DNA from: Odocoileus virginianus | Lineage: Eukaryota > Chordata > Mammalia > Artiodactyla > Cervidae | NCBI RefSeq assembly: GCF_023699985.2 | Contig: NC_069687.1 | Coordinates: forward strand, 40,429,345-40,493,344 | DNA: 64,000 bases | Reading direction: 5' to 3' | In this document: in pieces, positions 1 to 10,960 of the stretch | How the letters are laid out: every line of letters starts with the position of its first letter | Numbering within the stretch: the first letter of the stretch is position 1 | Notes under the pieces: model-generated | Database searches by the model: none | Told to the model about the DNA's origin: nothing | Seen by the model: only the letters and a program-made list of their open reading frames with translations | Program-made: the position numbers and the translations under genes

Positions 1-628
1 CTGTTGTTATGCCAAAACAACACCACCACCAACACAGAGGATGCTAAAAGGTATCAAAATCTTTGATACAAATAGACCAGAAAAAAAAGAAAGCCTATCT
101 GCCATATTCCCTAACACTTTCACCTAATAAAAAATGACTCCCTGGCATTACACAAAATCAAAGAGCTGTGGTCTGACAAGTTTCCAAGAGTCTCGGACAC
201 AGAGACCCAAAATCAGAACATTTGGGTTATTCAGGCTTAAGCAATATCACATGTGGGTTATGTCCAGCCCAGCTCCAGACCATGCGAGTCTCACTGGTAT
301 TCTGCTTTGTTTTCACTGTTTCTGCTATTCAAGAATTCTAAATTTTTGAAATTTCTTCCTTTACTTTTAGGAGGACATAAATACACTGATACAAACTTTT
401 TATTCCAACTTCCTTGAAATTTTATTAAGAATTCCAGAATAAAAGAATACATCACTTTCCAATTTTTTTCTTAGTTGTACAAAAACAAGGAGGAATAATT
501 GAATTATTCATTGACTCAATGAAGGCTGACCCCATTTAGCGATACAATGGAGGATAAGTTGGAACCAATGTCCTCAAAGCTGTCGAAAATACACTGCACA
601 AAGTGATTCACCACGGTGTTTTAAGAGT
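1..628. other. AT-rich intergenic sequence, no gene
   Basis: No gene, RNA or repeat family is recognisable here. A 71-codon reading frame at 134-349 has no homology I can recognise and lies in low-complexity AT-rich DNA, so I treat it as chance. Confidence 0.6.
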
Positions 629-726
629 TGTTTTTTTTTTTCATTTAATTTTATTTTTAATTGGAGCATAACTACAATATTGTGATGGCTTTGGCCATAC
701 ATCAACATGAATCAGTCATAGGTATG
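629..726 (-). mobile_element. L1 (artiodactyl LINE-1) 3' end fragment
   Basis: A poly-T run at 631-641 is followed by the reverse complement of the artiodactyl L1 3' end. The part around the CAATATTGTGATGG block and the ACATCAACATGAATCAG block is clear. It is a short tail, so the original insertion was severely 5'-truncated. Confidence 0.8.
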
Positions 727-778
727 GAATTCATAGTTAAAATTTTACCCTTAATAAAATCTATGGTAAACTTTATAA

Positions 779-1009
779 GAGCTTCCCAGGTGGTGCTAGC
801 GGTAAAGAACCCACCTGCCAGTGTAGGAGACTTAAGAGATGCTGGTTAAGTCCCAGGGTTGGGCAGATCCCCTGAAGGAGGGAATGGCAACCCACTCCAG
901 TATTCTTGCCTGGTGAATCCCATGGACAGAGGAGCTTGGCGGGCTACAGTCCATAGGGTTGCAAAGAGTCAAACACTATTGAAGCAACTGAAACACACAG
1001 GCACGCACC
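779..1009 (+). mobile_element. Bov-tA SINE
   Basis: The tRNA-derived head (GCTTCCCAGGTGGTGCTAGC, GGTAAAGAACCCACCTGCC) is followed by the BovB-derived body and tail (GGCAACCCACTCCAGTATTC, CCCATGGACAGAGGAGC). CTTTATAA at 771-778 is repeated at 1010-1017 and is the target-site duplication. The element is specific to ruminants. Confidence 0.95.
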
Positions 1010-1137
1010 CTTTATAAATGTAATTTGACTTTGCCACTTCCACTCATGCAAACATACTGATTTTCTTGTCATACAGTATAAATATTTATCTAGGTCAATA
1101 AAAAATCAAAACTGTTACCTTACATAACTGCATAATA

Positions 1138-1279
1138 TCTATATATAGATATGTGTATGTATATATGTATATATGTGTGTGTGTGTATACATGTGTATAT
1201 GCATGTGTATGTATATGTGTGTATGTATGTATATGTGTATGTGTATTTGTGTGTGTGTGAATATACATGTATACATATA
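1138..1279. repeat. (TG/TA)n compound microsatellite
   Basis: About 140 bp of alternating purine-pyrimidine sequence made of TATG, TGTA and GT units with a (GT)n core near 1178-1187 and another near 1248-1258. It is likely to be length-variable between individuals. Confidence 0.9.
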
Positions 1280-1810
1280 ACTTAATTCCAAAAGTTATTT
1301 AATCTTTCTCCTGTTGATGGAGATTTACCATGGTCCCATATATTTTGCTAATGCAAACACAGCAGCAAACTTCTAACACAGCACAAACATCTAACTTTCT
1401 GGAATGTGTAACACCGGTGCATTAATTTCCGTCGGCTTGAATCCCAAAAGTAGAACTTCAAGTCAAAAGGTATTTTGTCTTTAAGAAAAATACTTATTAT
1501 TCACAGATTACTTTACGAAGAGTTTCCAGTTCACATTTCCATCAACGGCATAAAATATTGGTATTCCGAAATCCTCATCAGCACTGCATTTTTTAATATA
1601 ATCTGATGGACAAAAAACAAACTAGTTTTTTCTTTAATTTGGAATTCCCTGTTCACTAATGAGATTAAACATCAACATTATGCCTTTAAAATGCAAATTC
1701 TGAAAATATGTATAACTATAATAAATGTCAAGTCTGTAAGCCAAGAGTCCTGGAAATTGAATTCCTATGGAACAAGGCACTGGCTGTGGAGATGGAAAGT
1801 TCCTATATAA
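1280..1810. other. Intergenic sequence, nothing recognised
   Basis: AT-rich sequence without a recognisable gene or recent repeat. Parts may be very old LINE sequence that I cannot assign. Confidence 0.4.
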
Positions 1811-1905
1811 ATCCTAGTTCTTCCACCTACTGGTTTTGTAAATGTGGGCCAGTTGCTTTCCTCAGTTTCAGTACCTATACTATTTAAATTTGACTAAATC
1901 ATCAT
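1811..1905 (-). mobile_element. MIR SINE fragment
   Basis: On the minus strand this carries the decayed MIR core. The reversed 'CTTCCACCTACTGG...TGTAAATGTGGGCCAGTTGC...CTCAGTTTC' pattern matches the MIR end that reads GAAACTGAGG / CTAGTAAGTGG. Confidence 0.65.
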
Positions 1906-3600
1906 ATCTACTTCTTGGGGTATTTCAATCACACGCAGGAGTTAACACCTGTTAAAGTGGTCAATTCAAGCCCTGCCTCATAGAAAGAAAGCAACAATAA
2001 ACAATGACTGGTATTACAAGAACACTTACCATCTTCTAATATGTTCTCTAAGATCCTGAGGGAAACATGTGGATGCAGAACAAGAGCAGAATAATGTCAG
2101 TTGGTGATCTCAATGTAGTCACATTTTAGATATCTTGAAATATTTTGCTGGCAAAACAGAAGACACATACTGTCTTAATTGGGCGCTGACCATGTATTTA
2201 ACCTCTAGAGGCAAACAATATGAAGTCAGAACATCAGCACCTACCCTTCCCCTCCACCAAAAAAATTAAGCAAAACAAAATGAAGCACACACACACACAC
2301 ACACACACACACCACATAAACACAAATCTTAGTAGCAAGTTCATGGAATTCTGACTGGTGAAATGGTAGTGTTTTGAAGACTGAACTCTCTTCATACGTG
2401 GATAGGCGTCCCCTGTGAAACCATATCATCATCTCATGCACCCACTCACTGTTCCTCTTACAAATATCTTTACAAATTTTCTATGTGTCTCTGTAAATTC
2501 ACTCATTCTTTCCAGTTTTCTATTCTTATACTTTGAATTATTTTATCACTTTGTAACATTTACCGAATGGTAGTTTGCATTTGTTTATCTTTGGCTAATT
2601 CAAAGCACTTGGTATAATTTTCTTTAAATGACCTTCCTCCCATCTCATAACATTGCATTATTTTCAATTAATTTCCAGTAAACTTTTAATTGTCCATGCT
2701 CTGTGAAAGCTAACAGAGCTAATCCCTGTTTAAGCTAATGGGTCCAACTTTTTCAATAAGCAAATCTTTCATGAAAGCCGCTGACAAGCCGGAGATTAAC
2801 TGAATCTAGTTTCACTATTTCTCACTTTCCTTGATATTTCTCTTACTGTCTGAGAAATAGTCATAACGTCCTGGTGCTGATAAATAGTATGATAAAAAGT
2901 AGAGATTACAGTCCAAGGAGCTAGAATATTTTTTTTTTAAATCTGGTGTGTTACTTCTTGAGCACAAAGATTCAGCAACAACAAAAAAAAAAGTTAAATT
3001 CATATAATCTACAGCAATTTCACTGTCAGGAACTTATCACACAGATAATTTTGTGAAAGTACATGAACCAAGATTTGTTATTAATGTAATTGGTAGTGGA
3101 TTGTTTAAATAAAGTAGTCATACAACGCTGTTGCTAAAATAAGACTATCTTGAAGATAAACTATTAAAAATGCAAAGCCTAGGTAATCATTTTCCAATGT
3201 ATACATGTATCAAATGGTTATACTACACACCTTTAAACTTACATAATGTTGTCAGTTCTGTCTCAGTAAAGCTAGGGAAAAGCACAAAGCCTGAGTTACA
3301 CAATCCTTTTGTGTAATTCTAAAAGATAGTTATATTTTCTATAACTTGCTTAAGATATATATTCTATACTGGGGGATATGTGTTAAAAATCATTTTTAGA
3401 AAGGCAAGAAATTGCCAACAGTCTTTATGTTCAGGAAAAGTTCTAGATGTCTGTTGGTGGAAGACTAGAGGAGGAGAATTTTATATTTTATTTTTATCTT
3501 AATTCTTGAATTTTCTTATCAGGTGCGTGAATTCTCAGGCAAATGAAATTATAGCTGTCTTCTCCCATTTATTTTTGTGTATAAAGAAAAATAAGTCTCA
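1906..3600. other. Intergenic AT-rich sequence with one CA repeat
   Basis: About 1.7 kb in which I recognise only the CA microsatellite listed separately and poly-A/T runs near 2931-2939 and 2983-2992. Small minus-strand frames at 2241-2441 and 2815-3003 read through these simple repeats and are not genes. Confidence 0.45.
2286..2312. repeat. (CA)n microsatellite
   Basis: An uninterrupted CA dinucleotide run of 27 bases. Runs of this length are usually polymorphic. Confidence 0.98.
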
Positions 3601-3605
3601 TGAAC

Positions 3606-3920
3606 CTACCTATAAAACAGAAACAGACTCACCAACATAGAGATTAGACTTGTAGTTGCCAGAAGGGAGCGGGGAAGGAGAGGGATAGACTGGGAGTTTG
3701 AAGTTGGTAGATGCAACTTTTAAAACAGATAAACAGCATGTCCTAATTCATAGCACAGGGAATTATATTCAATCTCCTGTGATAAACCATAATGGAAAAT
3801 AATATTTTTTAAATGTATACATGTGTGTAACTGAGTCACTTTGCTACATAGCAGAGATTGGTCTACCAGACAGATAGCACAACATTATAAATCAATTACA
3901 TGTCAAAAAAACAAACAAAA
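3606..3920 (+). mobile_element. L1 3' untranslated region fragment
   Basis: This is a recognisable cetartiodactyl L1 3' end: '...GGGAATTATATTCAATCTCC', 'GTAACTGAGTCACTTTGC', 'CACAACATTATAAATCAATT', ending in an A-rich tail with CAAAC interruptions. Confidence 0.8.
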
Positions 3921-4685
3921 GTCTCATCTTTTTAAAATTTGATCATTTTAAATCCACAATTTTTAGGAAAGTACTCCTCTATCTTCCTATTTCCTTTCAC
4001 AGAGACTGCTTATGTTGTACAATTTTTTTTTTAAGACAATGATCTTATAAGGTAGACACAAAAAGCAACATGCCTCTTTTGGGTCAAACTATTTTCAGGT
4101 TATGAACAGAATTTTGTAATGTCATTTTTAAAGACCTTTCTCTGATCTATCAATCTACAAAGTTAAATAGCTGAAATCACTTCCAAAACAAATTCTTTTG
4201 CAGTCAGCAAAATGAAGCAATTACATGAATAAGTTTTTCCACTTGGCCTATTTTTCTGCCCATGGTTATTAATCAGTCTCACTGACTACATTTTCCATTT
4301 TACATCCACTTTCAGGCACTACTCCAGGTGGCCAAACATTTCACATTACGTAAATAAAACAAAACCTTTGCCCATTTAACAAATGGATGTACTTCATATC
4401 TAACACTTCCAGCCTCTTTCAAAGCACTCAAAATACACAATATTGTTTCTATAAAAGGATGCTCAATACTTTCATTCTATTTGGCTAACTGGAATTTAAG
4501 TGAAATTTTACTCTAGCCAATCTTAACCAAAAAGCTGAATTAATTTAAAACAATGCCCTGTTACCTACCAGCTTTTTGAGACCTTTGGCTTGATTGTATT
4601 ATTGCTTTGTCTTGCCTCTTTTGAATTCTAAGTCTGAAGACTGTCTCTTCTGAAACAACTTCACATAAACAGTTTCACATAAGGA
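3921..4685. other. Intergenic AT-rich sequence, nothing recognised
   Basis: No gene or repeat family could be assigned. Confidence 0.4.
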
Positions 4686-4689
4686 TTCT

Positions 4690-4850
4690 ACTGAATGCTG
4701 GTTCTTAATCCTAGCTATGCATCAGAACCACCATTTCTTTACTGCTAATATTCTGACACAATCAAGTAGAGATTTGGATTTAATTGGGACGAAGTGGGGC
4801 CAGGGAACTTTTTTAAAGCTCTAAACCTGATTCTGTGATGCCCATACATA
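4690..4850 (+). mobile_element. MER5-like hAT (Charlie) DNA transposon remnant
   Basis: The pattern 'TGGTTCTTAATCC...ATGCATCAGAACCACC...GGGGCCAGGGAAC...TTTAAAGCTC...GATTCTGTGATGCCC' resembles the diverged MER5-type non-autonomous hAT elements. The terminal inverted repeats are no longer clear. Confidence 0.5.
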
Positions 4851-4894
4851 CATCTTGGGTCTCAAACAAGACCAAACGCCATTCTACTCTGGGT

Positions 4895-5137
4895 CTTCCT
4901 AGATGCTTTCTCTAGTTGCAGCAAGTGGGGGCTGCTCTCTAGTTGGGGCGCGCATGCTTCCCATTGTGGTGGCTTGTCTTGTTGCAGAGCAGTGGCTCAC
5001 GGGGCACGGACTTCAGCGGTTGTGGTGCACAGGTTTAGTTGCCCTGAGGCCTGTGGGATCTTCCCAGACCAGGGACCAAACCTGTGTCCCCTGCTTTGCC
5101 AGGCAGGGTCTTACCCACTGGACCACCACGGAAGTCT
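4895..5137 (-). mobile_element. CHR-type tRNA-Glu SINE
   Basis: The reverse complement reads as a CHR SINE. The head is at the right-hand end (reversed GACTTCC...TGGTGGTCCAGTGGGTAAGAC), with the GGGACCAAACC box-B-like region near 5080 and the GGCACGGACTTCAG body near 5005. Overlapping frames at 4903-5220 and 4974-5192 are SINE-derived. Confidence 0.85.
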
Positions 5138-6132
5138 ACCACTCTACATTAATGATACTTCTCTTAAATTTGATTCAAGTCCTTACCACTGACAGATTGC
5201 TATGGACTGATCTGGCCTAGTGGTAACACCGTTGTATCAAATCTGCTTACAGTATCTGTGTTCTTCATAGAAACTACAGTGTTCTAAGATTCATGATTCT
5301 TAGGTCTGAGAGCTTTAATGATGCTTGTTCCACTCCCAAAGTCTAAAGTGTGACTGGGCATTGAGATATTTAGAATTTTTTCCAAATGATACTGATGTGC
5401 AGACTATGCTCAGAAACACCCTGTAGGACCAAGATATTTAAGAAAATTTAAGTCCTATCCTGTCAAATACAGTGCCCCTCTTTCCCAAAGAAACCCCGAG
5501 TAATGCACCTAACTACAGGATAATGACAGACAAAGGGAAACAGATTAAGACCACTATATGGGCACAAATCCTGTTTTTTTGACACTTGGTTTGTAAATTT
5601 CTGTGTTAGAGTTCATTATTAGAATTCTGTCTCTAGAAAACATATTTTCAGTCTGTAATACAGGCCCAGGCCTAGGAAATATACTGAGATTAGAAAATTT
5701 TTTGCCATGGCCTCCTCTCAATTTCTTTTATCCACATCTCTTTTTTCTCTAACCAGGAACCTTTCTCATGTGGCAATCTCAAAAGTCTGCTCTCTCAGTT
5801 AATTAGCTAAGACATTAGCTTTCAAAGGTATATTTTCTCACAAGGATGTAGAGTATCAATATTTAATAAGGAAGACTATGAGAAGATTTCAATTCTCTTT
5901 CCAGGGATATTATATCCTCTCACTCTATTAATCAGAACAGGTCAAGTCTCTAGATTAAGATGGAAATTTACAGCTAAAAAGTGAATTCCTGATGTGTCCA
6001 GTACTGTCTTGATTTTAGCAACGAAAGTTCCACATCTAGATGATCCTTCATTCCTGAGCAAATTGGGAGATTGATCGCCACCCCTCCCTCTTTTCTGTCT
6101 GTGTCTCTCCCTTTCATAACTGGCTCACAAGC
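5138..6132. other. Intergenic sequence; possible MER5-like remnant near 5300-5430
   Basis: Mostly unassignable. The segment at about 5300-5430 ends with a 'GATACTGATGTGCAGAC' pattern that recalls MER5/MER58-type elements, but it is too diverged to call firmly. Confidence 0.35.
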
Positions 6133-6137
6133 ATGGC

Positions 6138-6607
6138 TGCTGTGGCCTGAGTGTTTCTATCTTACAAAATCTGTATGTTTAAATCGTAAACCCCAAAGTG
6201 ATGCTATAAGGAGGTGGGACTTTGGGAGATGATTAGAGTGTGAGAACAGAGCCTTCAGGAACGGGATCAGCGTCCTTATGAAAGAGACCCCATGGAGATC
6301 CCTCACCCTTTCTGCCATGCAAAGTGAAAGCATTAGTTGCTCAGTCAGGTCTTTGCGACCCCTTGGACTGCAGCCCACCAGACTCTTCTGACCACAGGAT
6401 TCTCCAGGCGAGAATACTGCCATGTAAGGGCATGTGAAAAGACAGCTGGCTATGAACCAGAAAGTGGACTATTACCAGATACCAAATTTACCGGTGCCTT
6501 GATCTTGGATTTCTAGAACTGTGAGAACTAGGAGAAATAAATTTCTGTTGTTTATAAACCACCCAGTCTGTCGTAATTTGTTACAGCAGCCCAAGCAGAC
6601 TAAAACA
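6138..6607 (+). mobile_element. MaLR (MST-type) solo LTR with exact 5-bp target-site duplication
   Basis: A complete MST-like MaLR LTR. It starts TGCTGTGGCC, contains 'AGTGATGCTATAAGGAGGTGGG', the AATAAATTTCTGTTG polyadenylation region near 6537-6551, and ends GACTAAAACA. ATGGC at 6133-6137 is repeated at 6608-6612 as a perfect 5-bp duplication, with TG...CA ends. It is interrupted by a later SINE fragment at 6320-6416. No internal retroviral sequence flanks it, so it is a solo LTR. Confidence 0.88.
6320..6416 (-). mobile_element. Bov-A SINE fragment nested in the MST LTR
   Basis: A short reverse-oriented Bov-A piece (TTGCTCAGTCAGGTCTTTGC, GACCCCTTGGACTGCAG, ATTCTCCAGGCGAGAATA). CTGCCATG at 6312-6319 is repeated at 6417-6424, so it inserted directly into the older LTR. 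Confidence 0.88.
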
Positions 6608-6612
6608 ATGGC

Positions 6613-7180
6613 AAAGGTCACAATTTTTTTAAAAATTTTATTTCAGTGCATTACTCATTGCTGTCTTTGTGTTTTTAAAATGCTTCAAACTCCTTAAGAA
6701 ACATTGGAAATATATAGAAAATAGTAAAGAATAAAACAAAAATCATTGACATTCACTATTAAAATCATTCAGTATTTTTTTCTCTCAATTCAAGTTATAC
6801 TTATTAATGTCAAAAGAAAAAATCAGAGATTCACTCTTGTCAAACAACTGTCCTTTGCCTCTAGACAATTTTGGATAAATATATAGCTTAATTCTATCCA
6901 AGCTTCCCTTTTACAGACTCCATGTCTATTCTGTTAAGACATCATTTCCTGAGACAGAATAAATATGGTTACTATATATATAAGCTTTCTAAGTTAAACT
7001 ACAATTCAGTTAGCTTTCCTAAGTTTGTAACAATTGGATTTTGAATGACCACAGAATAGCAAATTGCTCATTTTTTTTAAACTCAATTCTTGTAATATAA
7101 CTACAATTTGCGGCACTTTTTGCCTTATGTTCATATTCTTTCTCTATTTCAAATTTCAGGTATATTTCTATATTTATGTG
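6613..7180. other. Intergenic AT-rich sequence
   Basis: No gene or assignable repeat. The small frames that begin at 7064 and 7108 run from this DNA into the BovB fragment downstream. Confidence 0.4.
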
Positions 7181-7182
7181 TT

Positions 7183-7312
7183 TGTTGTTCAGTCACTCAG
7201 TCGTGTCCCAGTCTTTGTGACAACATGGACTGCAGTGCACCAAGCTTCCCTGTCCTTCCCCATCTTCTGGAGTTTGCTCAAACTCGTGTCCACTGAGTCA
7301 GTGATGCATAAA
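7183..7312 (-). mobile_element. BovB LINE 3' end fragment
   Basis: This is the reverse complement of the BovB 3' terminus (TTGTTGTTCAGTCACTCAGT, GTCTTTGTGACAACATGGAC, TCCACTGAGTCAGTGATGC). It keeps about 130 bp only. Confidence 0.85.
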
Positions 7313-7374
7313 ACAATTATGATATTATAGTGTACATATAGATTTATATACTGCTGTTTTGAAAAATAATTAAG

Positions 7375-7468
7375 TGGACTTCCCTGGTGGCCCAGTGGCT
7401 AAGACTGCAGTCCCAATGCAGGGACCCAGGTTTGGTCCCTGGTCAGGGAACTAGATCCCACATCCTGC
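7375..7468 (+). mobile_element. CHR SINE, head only
   Basis: The tRNA-Glu-derived head (GACTTCCCTGGTGGCCCAGT, GTCCCTGGTCAGGGAACTAG) ends at CATCCTGC. AATTAAG at 7368-7374 recurs at 7469-7475 and may be a 7-bp target-site duplication. The 3' half of the family is missing. Confidence 0.8.
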
Positions 7469-7484
7469 AATTAAGAATTCAAAG

Positions 7485-8390
7485 AATATTTTCACCCTGC
7501 TTATTTAACTTCTCTGCAGAGTACATCATATGAAATGTTGGGATGGATGAATTACAAGCTGGAAAAAAGATATCTGGGAGAAATATCAACAACCTGAAAT
7601 ATGTAGATGATAGCACTCTCATAGCAGAAAGTGAAGATGAACTAAAAAGCCTCTTGATGAGGGTGAAAGAGGTGAAAGAGGAGAGTGAAGAAGCTGGCTT
7701 AAAATCAACATTAAAAATTAAGATTATGGCATCTGGTCCCATCTCTTCATGGCAAATAGAAGGGGAGAAATTGGAAGCAGTGACAGATTTTATTTTCTTA
7801 GACTCTAAAATCAAATCACTGTGAATGATGACTGCAGCCATGAGATTAAAAGATATTTGCTCCTTGGAAGGAAACATGTAACAAACCTAGACAGTGTATT
7901 CAAAAGCAGAGATACCACTTTGCCGACAAAGGCCCATACAGTCAAAGCTATAGTTTTTCCAGTAGTCATGTACAGATGGGAGAGTTGGACCATAAAGAAG
8001 CTGAGCATGAAAGAATTGATGCTTTTGAATTGTGGTGCTGGAGAAGATTCTTGAGAGTCCATTGGACAGCAAGGGGATCAAACCAGTCAATCTTAAAGGA
8101 AATCAACCCTGAATATTCATTGGAAGGAGTGATGTTGAAGCTGAAGCCCCAATTCTATGGCCACCTGATAAGAAGAGCTAACTCTTTGAAAGAGACCCTG
8201 TTGCTGGGAAAAATAGAAGACAGGCAGAGAAGGGAGCAGAAGAGGATGAGGTGGTTAGGTAGCATCACTGACCCAATGGACATGAGTCTGAGCAAACACC
8301 AGGAGATAGTGGAGGACAAGGAAGCCTGGTGTGCGGCAGTCCATGAGGTTGCAACAAGTTGGATATGACTTAGTGACTAAACCACAACAG
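7485..8390 (+). mobile_element. BovB (RTE-type LINE) 3' segment with decayed reverse transcriptase
   Basis: About 0.9 kb of the 3' part of BovB. The reverse transcriptase region is split over three frames: 7543-7824 (beginning MDELQAGKK, with the catalytic YxDD box as YVDD at 7600-7611), 7821-8054 (DDCSHEIKR, LLLGRKHVTNLDS) and 7976-8368 (FELWCWRRFLR, KPQFYGHL, RMRWLGSITDPMDMSL). The frame changes mean no functional product. The family normally encodes an endonuclease plus reverse transcriptase. BovB entered ruminant ancestors by horizontal transfer, probably from squamates (established for the family, not shown here). Confidence 0.95.
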
Positions 8391-8489
8391 TTAAATACTG
8401 AATATATGTGAAATATTTATAAAATATGTACAAGGTATACTCATTCATTGTAAAACAATAACCTCCAAGTTTCAAAACTAAGACATTGA

Positions 8490-8834
8490 GGACTTCCCTG
8501 GTAGCTCAACGGTAAAGAACCAACCTGCCAATGCAGCAGACTCAGGTTGAACCTGGTCTGGGAAGATTCCACTTGCCATGCAGCAACTAAGCCCATGTGC
8601 CGCAACTACCGAGCCTGCACTCTCGAGCCCAGGAGCCACAACTACCGAAGACCTGGAGTCAGTGCTCCGCAACACGAGAAGCCACCTCAGTGAGAAGCCC
8701 ATGTGCCAAAATGGTAGCGTATCCCCCACTCTCCACAACTAGAGAAAACCTGTGTGAAGCAACGAAGACCCAAACACAGCCATAAATAAGTTAATAAATA
8801 AAATTATTTTTTAAAATATTTTTTAAAAAACCAG
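8490..8834 (+). mobile_element. Full-length CHR SINE with target-site duplication
   Basis: The head (GACTTCCCTGGTAGCTCAAC), the body (CCGCAACTACCGAGCC, GAAGCCCATGTGCC) and the A-rich tail (AAATAAAATTATTTTTTAAA) are all present. GACATTGA at 8482-8489 recurs at 8835-8842. Confidence 0.93.
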
Positions 8835-8842
8835 GACATTGA

Positions 8843-9384
8843 AATACTGTTGAAGCCCACCTGCTTAGACTAGGCCCTCTCTTCCCTGTTCTACCCGATC
8901 ATTTACTGGGTCCCAAACCAGTTTGTTCTCAGATTGCTTCCTATCTCCTCTACTATTTTGTATTTCAGGAAAATACATTTCTAGGCATCTGTGAGGCATT
9001 GAAAGAAGCCAGGTTAACACCTCTCTGTCTCATATGGTATCTCCTGCGAAGTTTGTCTCTTTTAAGGGGGCCCAGGTCCTGACAAATCACCCCTACTTTC
9101 AGTAAGACAACCACAGTAGACAATGCTGATCTTAGCTCTAGCACCTGACTGAGATCCCAGCCTCCTCTCTCTAATAATGATACCTCACACCACTATCCTT
9201 CTACCCCTCGGGGAATTCCTGGCTTCCTGCTCTTAAATAGCTAACTCACCATGCCAGGTTTGGCTTCCATCATCTGGTAATCAATGATCTCCATTAAATC
9301 TCTACTTGAGAGGCCCAGAATAGTTTCTGATTTATAAGTGGACACTAAAAGCTCTTCTATTTCTAGTTTGCTAAAAGATTCATC
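8843..9384. other. Intergenic sequence, nothing recognised
   Basis: Moderate GC content. No exon-like or repeat signature is seen. Confidence 0.4.
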
Positions 9385-9900
9385 AAGCTTAATTATTTAA
9401 TTTCATTGAATTTACATTCTGCATCTCCTGAAACAATGATTTGCTTTCCCTCTTTTAACTTAATGTGATGAATTACATTTATAGATTCCTTTTTCTATTG
9501 TTAAAAATCCTTGCATTCATAGAATAAGCCCGGTTTTCATATTATATTATCTTTGTCAGAGATTGCTAGATTTCATTTGCTAATTTTTAATGTAGAATTT
9601 TGCCTTTAGTTTCAAGAGAGAAATTGATTATAATTTTTCTTTCATGTACATTTCTTATATAATGTTGGTATCAAGATGGTAATGACTTCAAAATATGAAT
9701 GAATAACTCTTAATTCTTTTTTCATTCTAAAATACTTTCTGCTTTTTTATGACAAAAATAATACACTTCTTGAAAACATTTGTTAGAATTCACCAATAAA
9801 AATGTCTAGGCATAGGTTCTCTTTTTGAGAAAAGGATTTTTAACTTCTAATTAAATTAATTAAATATCTTTAATGCTTAGGAAAATTTTTAAGTATTTTA
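9385..9900 (-). mobile_element. Old L1 (L1M-type) ORF2 fragment
   Basis: The minus strand matches the reverse-transcriptase part of an old L1. The reversed landmarks are 'AATCCTTGCATTCATAGAATAAGCC', 'TTGGTATCAAGATGGTAATG' and 'TTTGTTAGAATTCACCAATAAA'. It is heavily diverged, with stops in every frame. Confidence 0.7.
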
Positions 9901-9989
9901 TTTCATCTTGACATTGGTAAATTGGAATTATGAAAAGTTCTCAGATATGATCTCCACAAATATAACCTTTTCCTTATATAACATATAAG

Positions 9990-10960
9990 AATAAAACATT
10001 TTTCTTATGTTGATCACATTAGATATTGACCTTATTTTTCAATATCTATTCACATACCCATTTTATTTTCCTCCAGTACAATTTTTTCATATCTAACTTC
10101 TAATTCATTTATTTTATCTTTGGTTGGATCTAATCTAGTATTTAACCTATCCATTAAGATTTTAATTCTTAGATTTCTTTATTTATAAAAGTTCTCTTAA
10201 ATTCAGTTCCCAACCTGCTTAATATATTTTTTTTTCTAATTTGTATTCCTGGCATACTTCTTTGATTTCTTTAAACATATTGAACACAGATTGCATGGTT
10301 ATGTAGTAGTTCTAATATCTGAAATAATCAAATCATTCCAGTCTGTTTTTGCTCCTGATGACTATTAGCTCATAGATTTTGTAACAGTCTTATTTTCAAC
10401 CTCATGTTTAATGGAATGTTGTCAGTGGTAATTCTTTGAGACCCAGGATATATATGGATTTCTCCAAAGATGTTTTGCTTTTGTTTATCTAAGTTCTTGG
10501 AGATAATACCAATTGGGGCAAATGTAAACTAAATTTTCAATTATTTTTCTTAATTAAACAGATATTGAGGTCTTAAACTACAAATTCATGTGAAGATGGA
10601 CTTGTGGCTTTTCCCTCCTCAACCTAGCACTAAGTTTGAGGCAGAGAAGTTTCCTAGTTAGCCCCTTCTGAGAGGCATGTTGTTTTGATTTTGGGTTTTT
10701 TTTTCCTAATTTTCTTTTTCACTGAAATTATTCTCCTTTGGAGTTCTGACTTAAAGCAGATTTCTTGATAAGACTGATACTGAGCAGTCACTAAGTTTTG
10801 TCTCTCTCTCGTTTCCCAGATGATCATAAAAATTGAATCCCAGGGTTTCAGGGACAGGACTGTCCTATGGAAGTCTCTGGTTGTGGTGAGACTTCTGAAT
10901 TCCTGTATTCTCCTCATGTTTAGCCTATGGGGTTTACTTTAATTCCTTTGCAGGTCAGCA
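9990..10960 (-). mobile_element. Probable old LINE-related sequence, family uncertain
   Basis: The 'TCCATTAAGATTTTAATTCT', 'GTGGTAATTCTTTGAGACCC' and 'TCCTCATGTTTAG' blocks belong to an old mammal-wide repeat I recognise but cannot name. By position and orientation it could be another part of the same L1M/HAL1-like insertion. The 87-codon minus-strand frame at 10654-10917 lies in it and is not a gene. Confidence 0.45.
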
